Below are positions 1-5,964 of a stretch of 7,303 bases of DNA, piece by piece; the first letter of the stretch is position 1, and the number at the start of each line of letters is the position of its first letter. The stretch lies in the NCBI GenBank assembly GCA_031273305.1, contig JAISSC010000146.1:1-7303 (forward strand). Direction: 5' to 3'. The position numbers and the translations under genes are program-made. The notes beneath the pieces are model-generated. The model was not told the origin of the DNA and searched no databases. It worked only from the letters and a program-made list of their open reading frames with translations. Source of the DNA: Flavobacteriaceae bacterium. GTDB lineage: Bacteria; Bacteroidota; Bacteroidia; Flavobacteriales; Weeksellaceae.

Positions 1-172
1 CCTGCGGTTATGAAAATCAAGCCTTTCAGGCTTCTGCCTGCGACACCCATTTTGGTGTAGTAAAATTATAAAATAATGACTATCATATAGTTGCAAAACA
101 AGGCTCTTGAAAGTGTCAAAGTCAGGAGGTTTTTAAGTTCGTTAGGGATTGGGTTCAATAATGGTTGTTCTT
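1..172. other. Left-edge non-coding stretch, no supported gene
   Basis: I see no convincing gene here. A plus-strand frame is open from the window edge to a TAG at 58-60, and a minus-strand frame begins at an ATG at 50-48 and runs off the left edge (first residues MGVAGRSLKGLIFITA). Each covers only 16 to 19 codons, so neither can be judged; either could be the end or start of a neighbouring gene. Positions 61-172 have no plausible coding frame. An imperfect pairing of 137-148 with 178-185 (GTTCG, a TTA bulge, GGGA against TCCCGAAC) lies just downstream of the dehydrogenase gene. It lacks a U-run and is not a convincing terminator. Confidence 0.5.
19..58. repeat. Cluster of small overlapping hairpins
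   Basis: Three short inverted repeats lie within 40 nt. AAGCCT (19-24) pairs with AGGCTT (28-33) around a 3-nt loop. CAGGC (27-31) pairs with GCCTG (36-40), which is mutually exclusive with the first. ACACC (43-47) pairs with GGTGT (54-58) around a 6-nt loop. No U-tract follows on either strand, so a terminator role is not supported. They could belong to a structured RNA, an interspersed repeat or a mobile-element end cut by the window edge. Confidence 0.4.
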
Positions 173-188
173 TCTTATCCCGAACTCA
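173..188 (+). repeat. Left arm of 16-bp locus-flanking inverted repeat
   Basis: TCTTATCCCGAACTCA is the exact reverse complement of positions 7191-7206. The two arms enclose the dehydrogenase gene, the receptor/lipoprotein operon and the phosphoesterase gene, about 7.0 kb in all. After two mismatched bases both copies continue with TTA. The arm begins 3 nt after the dehydrogenase stop codon, reading on the minus strand. It may be an interspersed repeat or an insertion-sequence end; no transposase is visible and I see no target duplication outside the arms. Confidence 0.6.
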
Positions 189-190
189 GA

Positions 191-958
191 TTAATCGGTT
201 TTCCTCTCAAATAATGTCCCTGATGCCTGAGCTTTCGGAAATAGGGTTATATCTGCAATTTGTACATGGTCAGGGCGGGATACGGCATAATAAACGGCAT
301 CTGCAATATCTTCGGCTACCAAAGGTTTAAATCCCTGATATACGGCATTCGCCCGTTGTTGGTCTCCTTTGAACCGCACCATAGAAAACTCGGTTTCCAC
401 AGCTCCCGGTGCTATACCGGTAACTTTTATCCCATGAGGCAACAGGTCTATCCTCATTCCCTTACTTATGGCTTCTACGGCATGTTTTGTAGCGCAATAA
501 ACCGAGCCTTTGGCATAGGTCTCTTTTCCTGCTATGGAACTTATATTTACAATATGCCCTGACGTATTTTCGATTAAAAAGGGAACAACGGCTTTGGAAA
601 CATTCAAAAGTCCCCGTACGTTGGAGTCTATCATGGCATCAAAATCGTCTAAAGAGGCATCCTGAAACGGGTCTAATCCATGAGCATTCCCGGCGTTATT
701 TATCAATAGGTTCAAAGCTCTCTTCCATTCTTCAGGTAAACTGTTAATTGCTGAAAATACGGCTTCCCGGTTGCTTACATCAAACGAGAGGGTAATTACT
801 TTAACGGACTTTTCCAATTCTTTCTTTACCTCTTCCAGCTTTTCCGTCCTCCGTCCGCAAAGGATCAGATCAATTCCGTGTTCGGCAAATATCTTTGCGG
901 TTGCCCGACCTATCCCTGAGGTCGCTCCTGTGATCAGTGCTGTTTTGTGTGTATTCAT
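191..958 (-). CDS. YdfG-like short-chain dehydrogenase/reductase (SDR), NADP-dependent
   Basis: This is a cytosolic classical SDR of 255 aa, the usual family length, with no signal peptide. The Rossmann motif TGATSGIG is at residues 10-17. The paired arginines R36-R37 after the second strand favour NADP(H) over NAD(H). NNAG is at 87-90, and the catalytic tetrad is N113, S141, Y154 and K158 (YCATK). PG at 184-185 lies in the cofactor loop. The phrase LPEEW, the NAGNAHGLDPF segment and the late EFSMVRFKGD motif resemble E. coli YdfG, which reduces malonic semialdehyde and oxidises serine and 3-hydroxy acids. The reaction class is therefore well supported; the true substrate is inferred. The ATG start lies 30 nt beyond the terminator of the neighbouring operon, so the gene is probably transcribed on its own. 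It has no evident functional link to the transport genes, and its motifs are intact. Confidence 0.93.
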   Translation of the reverse strand: MNTHKTALITGATSGIGRATAKIFAEHGIDLILCGRRTEKLEEVKKELEKSVKVITLSFDVSNREAVFSAINSLPEEWKRALNLLINNAGNAHGLDPFQDASLDDFDAMIDSNVRGLLNVSKAVVPFLIENTSGHIVNISSIAGKETYAKGSVYCATKHAVEAISKGMRIDLLPHGIKVTGIAPGAVETEFSMVRFKGDQQRANAVYQGFKPLVAEDIADAVYYAVSRPDHVQIADITLFPKAQASGTLFERKTD

Positions 959-966
959 TTTTAAGG

Positions 967-974
967 TAAAAATA
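967..974 (-). promoter_or_regulatory. Weak candidate -7 element for the dehydrogenase gene
   Basis: On the minus strand this reads TATTTTTA, one base off the Bacteroidota -7 consensus TAnnTTTG. It is only 8 nt upstream of the ATG, so the transcript would be almost leaderless. No TTG -33 element is evident at the expected spacing. AT-rich sequence gives such matches by chance, so this is only a candidate. A separate promoter somewhere in 959-987 is still expected because the terminator at 988-1018 isolates the gene. Confidence 0.2.
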
Positions 975-987
975 CGAAATGTAAAAT

Positions 988-1018
988 AAAAATAGCTGCT
1001 TTTCAGGCAGCTATTTTT
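988..1018 (-). terminator. Intrinsic terminator of the receptor/lipoprotein operon
   Basis: A perfect 12-bp stem pairs AAAAATAGCTGC (988-999) with GCAGCTATTTTT (1007-1018) around a 7-nt loop. Read on the minus strand it starts 26 nt after the stop codon of the short lipoprotein gene, and the 3' arm continues into a U-rich tail (ATTTTTATTTTAC). It should therefore end the three-gene minus-strand operon. The stem is flanked by A- and T-tracts on both sides, so it could work in both directions, but no plus-strand gene runs into it. Confidence 0.85.
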
Positions 1019-1044
1019 TATCTCTCTCTATTTTTTAACTTTAT

Positions 1045-1686
1045 TTACCAGGAAGTATAATTGTCGATTAGTTCTATGTCGTCAATTCGAAATCCTTTAT
1101 CATTATTTCCCGGAACAGATATAAATTCTAACTTGGCATATTCCGTTAATAGTTCATCGGGTATCGGAATTGCTACTCCCAGATATCTGTTTCTGTTATT
1201 TGCGGTATTTAATTCAGTGTCGGGAACGGTTAATTCTACATCGTTGAATTTAACGATCAGGTTGTTCGTATTCGACACATCCCCCGGATTATATATGTTG
1301 GCATTAAACCGGTATCTCAGGGTTACATTTTTACGCTCTTCTATGGGAATATTCTCCAGAGTTAGAACTGCATCCTTATTTGCCGGAAGCCATACGAAAA
1401 GGCTTCCATCATTGATTGCAGCAACTCTCCTCACGTCTGAAGCGGCATAAATATCGGAATACGTAACATTTGCATTATCGAAATTGATCACTGCAGCAAT
1501 TTTAGGCCAGGGGCTGGAAACGATAGGGTCTCCGTTTGCCTTAGTAACATTGTCAAAGGTCTCTTTAAAGAAACCTGTTGGAGGTACGGGAGGGACAGAA
1601 TAGTCATCATTATCTACACAAGAGATAAACGTAGAAAACCCTATGATCCCAACCATAAAATATATGAATATTTGTTTTGCTTTCAT
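1045..1686 (-). CDS. Short surface lipoprotein, paralogue of the C-terminal domain of its neighbour
   Basis: This is a 213-aa predicted lipoprotein with no named function I recognise. A hydrophobic signal segment ends in FISC, with C23 as the probable lipidated cysteine. The acidic stretch VDNDDY that follows resembles the lipoprotein surface-export signals of Bacteroidota. After a short proline-rich linker (31-37), residues 38-208 align with residues 290-450 of the upstream 453-aa protein. The shared positions are an ETF start, SPW-K-I (58-63), VTYSD (74-78), DVR (84-86), VWLPAN (98-103), VELTVP (150-155) and a final GFRIDDIEL (198-206). The strand-rich pattern and the ending suggest a jelly-roll, galactose-binding or ConA-like sandwich; that is inference. 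It is the last gene of the operon, 19 nt after its neighbour. It has its own start and lipobox, so it is a real gene rather than a fragment. It probably binds a ligand or assists the receptor at the cell surface. Confidence 0.85.
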   Translation of the reverse strand: MKAKQIFIYFMVGIIGFSTFISCVDNDDYSVPPVPPTGFFKETFDNVTKANGDPIVSSPWPKIAAVINFDNANVTYSDIYAASDVRRVAAINDGSLFVWLPANKDAVLTLENIPIEERKNVTLRYRFNANIYNPGDVSNTNNLIVKFNDVELTVPDTELNTANNRNRYLGVAIPIPDELLTEYAKLEFISVPGNNDKGFRIDDIELIDNYTSW

Positions 1687-1705
1687 TTTTATTGTTTCTT
1701 ATTAA

Positions 1706-3067
1706 TTAATCGGCAGGGCCTGTAATTTTAATATTATCTAACCGTATTCCTACAGTATTCAAACTCAATGTGGTGTAAAATTCAAGCGTTGCGGAGGAAA
1801 GAGATGGTATATCATCCGGTATCTTAATTGTTACATACTCACTGTTTGCTACTGTTAATGGAGGAATTGTTAACTCTACGCCATTATATTTCACCCTTAG
1901 AATATTTACATCAGAAGGTGTACTACTATTGGTTCTTATCTTATACGATAATTTAAGGTCATGATAGCCTAAGGTGTTAATTCCTGATATAACTAAGGAG
2001 GACTCTCTATTGGCAGGTAACCATACATGTTTATTAATGCTTGCAGTAGACCTGACATCTGCCGCATCGTAAGGATCACTGTATGTTACAGGATCACCCA
2101 TATCAAAGCCTGTAACATTTGCTATTTTCGCCCACGGGCTAACCCAAGCAGAGCCATCAGATTTTTGACAATCCGTAAATGTCTCGTAAAACACAGGGAG
2201 GGTAAAATCGAACTCTTTTACATCGTCAATAGTTCTTATCAACAACTGATAGGTATTATAGCTTCCATCATACCTTGTCATAACTCCTCGTATCTTTCCT
2301 ACTCCATAAGGAATTATATATCCTGCAAAAGTTGCATAATTACTAACTCTTATTGCAAAATAATCTAAATTGAAATCATTGACCTGATTACTTGTTGCGA
2401 CATTTTCTCTTACAAAAGTGGAACCGGCGTCATTAAATTCCATATTGCTAAGTTCTACCAAAGTACACAGATAGGATTCATTATTATTTACGTCATTTAT
2501 AGTTAAAGGATTTCCTCCGGAATTTGTTTTTATGACCAAATCTTCTTCATCCTTTTTATCTTTCCCCAGAATAATATTAGAAGCCATCACACTGGGAGTT
2601 ATCTGATCAACTATATACCTTGTAGACTGTGTCGGTTTCATACCGATTTGTACCATACCGTTTTGCTTTCCATAGTATAGTCCGTCTAATTTCACATATA
2701 TTTTTGACCCTAAAGGATAAGATGTGTATATACTGGATTTATTTATACTCAACAATATTCCTTGTTTTCCATCGTCGGTAACTATAAATAAATTTTTATA
2801 CACATTTCCTCCCTGATCGGTGGAAATCACATAACCTTCCAAAATTTCTCCATTTGCAAACGGAATGGATTCCGGAATGGAATCATGGGCTACATTTCCT
2901 GTATAAACAGGAGCAGTTGCTTTAATTTGCGGGATGTCTATTGTAGAGGTCAATACTTGTCCCTCGTTTTCAGGAGGAGTATCATAATCATCATCATGCA
3001 CACAAGCCATAAAAGAAAGTGACATGACCATTATCATTATTTTCTGAATCGTTTTTACTGTTTTCAT
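1706..3067 (-). CDS. DUF5689-domain surface lipoprotein
   Basis: This is a 453-aa predicted lipoprotein. The signal segment ends in FMAC with C22 as the lipidation site, followed by the acidic VHDDDY, consistent with export to the outer face of the outer membrane. Residues about 42-288 resemble the Bacteroidota DUF5689 domain; the characteristic part is ANGEILEGYVIS, then KNLFIVTDDGKQGILLSI, then YPLGSKIYVKLDGLYYGK. Domains of this type look OB-fold-like and are often found near secreted nucleases or phosphoesterases (family knowledge, not tested here). Residues about 290-450 are a second beta-rich domain homologous to the whole mature part of the next gene product. The gene starts 22 nt after the receptor stop codon. 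An AAGGA sequence (3083-3087, minus strand) lies 15 nt before the ATG, rather far for a Shine-Dalgarno site. Coming directly after a TonB-dependent receptor, it takes the place normally held by SusD and probably acts as the surface substrate-binding partner. The ligand is unknown. Confidence 0.87.
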   Translation of the reverse strand: MKTVKTIQKIMIMVMSLSFMACVHDDDYDTPPENEGQVLTSTIDIPQIKATAPVYTGNVAHDSIPESIPFANGEILEGYVISTDQGGNVYKNLFIVTDDGKQGILLSINKSSIYTSYPLGSKIYVKLDGLYYGKQNGMVQIGMKPTQSTRYIVDQITPSVMASNIILGKDKKDEEDLVIKTNSGGNPLTINDVNNNESYLCTLVELSNMEFNDAGSTFVRENVATSNQVNDFNLDYFAIRVSNYATFAGYIIPYGVGKIRGVMTRYDGSYNTYQLLIRTIDDVKEFDFTLPVFYETFTDCQKSDGSAWVSPWAKIANVTGFDMGDPVTYSDPYDAADVRSTASINKHVWLPANRESSLVISGINTLGYHDLKLSYKIRTNSSTPSDVNILRVKYNGVELTIPPLTVANSEYVTIKIPDDIPSLSSATLEFYTTLSLNTVGIRLDNIKITGPAD

Positions 3068-3089
3068 TATTAAAATTTTTTATCCTTAA

Positions 3090-5885
3090 TTAAAACCTAA
3101 GGTATACATTTAAGAAATAAGACCTTCCTCTGTCGTAGAACAATTTGTTCCCGAAAAGAGGATTATTTCGTGCCTGATCTTCTGCTAATTGACTATAACT
3201 GGAATATCGTCCTTGCTCAAAAGAACCCGTAACATAACCTCTTTCATTTAAGATATTGTTAACGGATGCGCTTACTCCTACACTATATTGCCCAAATCGG
3301 AAAGATTTTCCAATATTAGCATTAAGCATAAATACGTCCTGAAATTGTTTTTGGTCTAATATATCTTTTACAGTTTCAGGCGTTGCTCCTTCATAAGAAT
3401 AAACCGGGTCTTCCATCACAAAACTCTTAGTTCTTGACAAAGCTGAAATATCTGAATAAATATCTTGTAAGAAGTTTCCGGTTACCCCTGCCCACCAATA
3501 TTTCGGAGAGCTGTATCTTAGACCTAAAGTGTATCCTTTTTGCGGAGTTCCGGTAATCTTATAATTCTTAATATAAGATGTTCCATAGTCATGCACTCCC
3601 GGAGAAACATCACTCATTATATATAAATTGGGATTACCCTTATAGGTATATTGCCCTACGGCAGCAATTCCGGTTAGAGTTAATGTCGGTATGATCTTCC
3701 AGTCAATTCCAAATTCAGCTCCCAGATAATCTTTTTTCACTCCTGTTAAGATTTCTGATATAAAAGCATCTGCATTTCCGTCCAGACTCACTCCTTGTGC
3801 ATAGTAACGGGATATTTCGATAGCGTCTTTTACCTTAGTATAATATCCGGTAGCTCTTGCTCTTACTGATGGAGTTCTTAATGTGTAGGTAATGTCATGA
3901 GTATTGATCTTCTGGTTGGTAATATCAGGTGAAACCTCATTATTTAATCTCGGATTAGCAAATATCTCATTTAAAGTAGGTGCTGATTCATAGTAAGCCG
4001 AATTTATCGTGATAAAATTCCTACCGTTGATCTTATACGTAACGCCTGCTCTTAATCCTAATTCCAGAAAGTTTTCCTTACCGCTCTTTCCATAAGAATT
4101 GTCCGCATATAATCCATGTTTAAATTGTCCGTCTCTATAGGCTTCATTCCATCCGAACAAAACAGAAACCGCAACATCCCAACGATTAATATTGACCCTT
4201 GTTGTTGCATTTGCCACTACTTCCTGTCTGTATAATTTGTAATAGTATTCTGTTTTATCTCCTTTTCGGGCTACACTACCTGGGTTCATTATATCATAGT
4301 CATCAATAGAAGTATCAGAGCCGTCTCCTTTTAAGAACGAGCTTTTGTTTATCACAAAATCTGCTCCCAACAGGTCGTTAACTTCCCGGTAATTATCAGA
4401 GGCTAAATTTTGATAATTTACATTTAAGAAGAACTTCCAGTTATCTGCAAACTGAGTTTGTAAATGAGTGGCGGCATTAATGGTCTTATCTTCTATCACA
4501 TCATCTACTAAGAAGAAAGAAGCTCTTCTTCCGGTCTCGCCACTGTAAGGGTCTGTATAATAAGGTGCATTGTAATTTGCGTTATACAGCCTGTCCCAGT
4601 TTACTTGTGTGATTGATGTGTCATTATTTTTCCATGCATTTAAAAAATAATCATGTTCCGACTTATTATCAACGCTTTCCCAATAACTGGGTAAATTTTT
4701 ATAATAAATAGGCGATGGATTATCCGCCTCAAATCTGTTTAAACGGGAACTTTTATTATACCCGAACTGATAAGATGCCGTAGTGGTTAACTTTGTTTTA
4801 TTATTAATATCCCAATAATGGGTTAGCATGAATATAGGTTCAAAAATTCTTTTTATCCTTTCACTTCTTTTTTCTCCATCCTGCCATCCCCAATAAGCAT
4901 TGTAATTTTTTCCTCTCAAGTCGTATGCTTCCTGAGTGTTAGGGCTTGAACCTGATCTTCTGGAAGGAGTACCAAAAGCGGTTAAGTTCAACCTGTGTTT
5001 ATCGGAAAGTTTTTTCTCTATGGAGGCAAAATAAGCATAGGAATCATTATAGGTTCCATCAATTACTCCTTCTTCCATCCATCTTCTTGAGCCGGAAAAT
5101 GTGAATGCCCATCCTGAGGCCAACATTCCAGTAGAGTAAGTGGCTATCACACGATGTTGATACGTACGATTCGTAAATGAATACGAAAGATTCAACCCTT
5201 TTCTATAACTTGAAGCCCGCGTATCATAATACGTAGTACCGCCCAAATCATTAAAAGAATAATCGGAAACCGTGTTGTTTTCCGCCAATTCGTAAGGATA
5301 ACTCACCACATTGTTCAGTCCTCCCCAGTTTCCAAAATCAGGTCTTCCCGTATGGCTTTTTGCCATAGGTATGCCATTGAACATAATGTTGTTGTAACGG
5401 TTATCTGTCCCTCTCACTCTAAACCAGTAAGCACCCAGTTCAAAAGCGGCGGTACGGGAAAAAACATCACGGGAAGATTGCAACAACCCGATTCCTGTTT
5501 GTCCGACAGAAGAACCTTCATCCGTAGATAAATCATCATCCGATAAAGTAATAACTCCTACGTCAGCTTGGGAAGGATTATACTCCAATTTAATCTCTCC
5601 CAAATCTTTTTTCAATTCATCAGAAGAAACTGTAAAAGTAAATGTAGCAGGAACGTATCCATATTTATTTACGATTACAAGATAGGTACCTGCAGGAACA
5701 TCCCTAAACTGGAAATATCCTGCATGGTCGGATTTGGTTTGTGTTGCCCTATCTTCTCCTAAGCTTATGGTAGCCTGATCTAATGGCGTATCTTTATCTC
5801 CTTTAAGGTAGCCAAAAATCATTGTTTGTGCAAATGTTATCTGATAAATAAGCAATATCAAACAACTCAGCCTAAATTTAATCAT
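3090..5885 (-). CDS. TonB-dependent outer-membrane receptor with N-terminal carboxypeptidase-regulatory-like domain
   Basis: This is a 931-aa outer-membrane active transporter driven by TonB/ExbBD. Residues 1-20 form a signal peptide ending FAQ. Residues about 21-102 are a beta-sandwich of the carboxypeptidase-D-regulatory type (GYLKGDKDTPLDQATISL, then GYFQFRDVPAGTYLVIV), common at the N-terminus of Bacteroidota receptors. A linker with VGVITLSDDDL (109-119) may hold the TonB box, though it is not canonical. The plug follows at about 120-235, with FRVRGTDNRYNNIMFNGIPM (155-174) as its clearest motif. The rest is a 22-strand-type barrel rich in aromatic residues that alternate with polar ones, ending in the beta-signal FLNVYLRF with a terminal Phe. 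The length is normal and I see no frameshift. It is the first gene of the minus-strand operon, followed by two lipoproteins. It diverges from a secreted phosphoesterase, which suggests uptake of a product of that enzyme. No SusD partner is present. The substrate cannot be told from sequence. Confidence 0.95.
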   Translation of the reverse strand: MIKFRLSCLILLIYQITFAQTMIFGYLKGDKDTPLDQATISLGEDRATQTKSDHAGYFQFRDVPAGTYLVIVNKYGYVPATFTFTVSSDELKKDLGEIKLEYNPSQADVGVITLSDDDLSTDEGSSVGQTGIGLLQSSRDVFSRTAAFELGAYWFRVRGTDNRYNNIMFNGIPMAKSHTGRPDFGNWGGLNNVVSYPYELAENNTVSDYSFNDLGGTTYYDTRASSYRKGLNLSYSFTNRTYQHRVIATYSTGMLASGWAFTFSGSRRWMEEGVIDGTYNDSYAYFASIEKKLSDKHRLNLTAFGTPSRRSGSSPNTQEAYDLRGKNYNAYWGWQDGEKRSERIKRIFEPIFMLTHYWDINNKTKLTTTASYQFGYNKSSRLNRFEADNPSPIYYKNLPSYWESVDNKSEHDYFLNAWKNNDTSITQVNWDRLYNANYNAPYYTDPYSGETGRRASFFLVDDVIEDKTINAATHLQTQFADNWKFFLNVNYQNLASDNYREVNDLLGADFVINKSSFLKGDGSDTSIDDYDIMNPGSVARKGDKTEYYYKLYRQEVVANATTRVNINRWDVAVSVLFGWNEAYRDGQFKHGLYADNSYGKSGKENFLELGLRAGVTYKINGRNFITINSAYYESAPTLNEIFANPRLNNEVSPDITNQKINTHDITYTLRTPSVRARATGYYTKVKDAIEISRYYAQGVSLDGNADAFISEILTGVKKDYLGAEFGIDWKIIPTLTLTGIAAVGQYTYKGNPNLYIMSDVSPGVHDYGTSYIKNYKITGTPQKGYTLGLRYSSPKYWWAGVTGNFLQDIYSDISALSRTKSFVMEDPVYSYEGATPETVKDILDQKQFQDVFMLNANIGKSFRFGQYSVGVSASVNNILNERGYVTGSFEQGRYSSYSQLAEDQARNNPLFGNKLFYDRGRSYFLNVYLRF

Positions 5886-5916
5886 GTTTTAGTAATTTTT
5901 GTTAAACTCATCTAGG

Positions 5917-5924
5917 CAAATTTA
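5917..5924 (-). promoter_or_regulatory. Predicted -7 promoter element of the receptor operon
   Basis: On the minus strand this reads TAAATTTG, a full match to the Bacteroidota consensus TAnnTTTG. It ends 31 nt upstream of the receptor ATG, leaving room for a leader of about 25 nt. A TTG lies further upstream on the same strand (5951-5953), but the 26-nt spacing is longer than the usual 17-20, so the -33 element is not convincing. Confidence 0.55.
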
Positions 5925-5936
5925 ATTATTTAGTTT

Positions 5937-5944
5937 TACTTTTG
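5937..5944 (+). promoter_or_regulatory. Predicted -7 promoter element of the phosphoesterase gene
   Basis: TACTTTTG matches the Bacteroidota -7 consensus TAnnTTTG exactly and ends 20 nt before the ATG at 5965. Transcription would start near 5950, giving a leader of roughly 15 nt. No TTG is found at the usual 17-20 nt upstream spacing. The element overlaps the upstream in-frame GTG at 5944, which argues against that codon being the start. Confidence 0.6.
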
Positions 5945-5964
5945 TGTTAACAAAAATTACATTT

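Larger units (their letters stand above)
5892..5960. repeat. Perfect 14-bp inverted repeat around the divergent promoters
   Basis: GTAATTTTTGTTAA (5892-5905) and TTAACAAAAATTAC (5947-5960) are exact reverse complements with a 41-nt spacer. Both predicted -7 elements lie inside the spacer. Because the genes diverge, both mRNAs carry the same A-rich leader sequence TTAACAAAAATTAC, ending 6 nt before the receptor ATG and 4 nt before the phosphoesterase ATG. It could be a two-site operator that co-regulates the locus, or a shared translation-enhancing leader, since Bacteroidota often use A-rich leaders instead of Shine-Dalgarno sites. The inverted repeat is seen directly; the function is inferred. 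Confidence 0.75.

Noticed and set aside
91..330. Plus-strand open frame of 79 codons
   Set aside because: Begins at a TTG, and about half of it lies antisense to the 3' end of the clear dehydrogenase gene; no motif or signal supports it.
260..989. Plus-strand open frames at 260-562 and 771-989
   Set aside because: They are antisense to the dehydrogenase, whose full motif set is on the other strand.
1045..1686. Short lipoprotein as a degraded fragment of its larger paralogue
   Set aside because: It has its own ATG, signal peptide, lipobox and acidic tract, and an intact full-length domain without stops or frameshifts.
1061..2368. Plus-strand open frames at 1061-1450 and 2027-2368
   Set aside because: Antisense to the two lipoprotein genes, with no domain or start signal of their own.
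1706..3067. SusD-type partner for the receptor
   Set aside because: The protein is a lipoprotein in the right place, but its sequence is beta-rich and DUF5689-like, without the helical TPR-like pattern of SusD.
5568..5762. Plus-strand open frame antisense to the receptor N-terminus
   Set aside because: Low-complexity, Cys/Ile-rich translation lying entirely inside the receptor gene.
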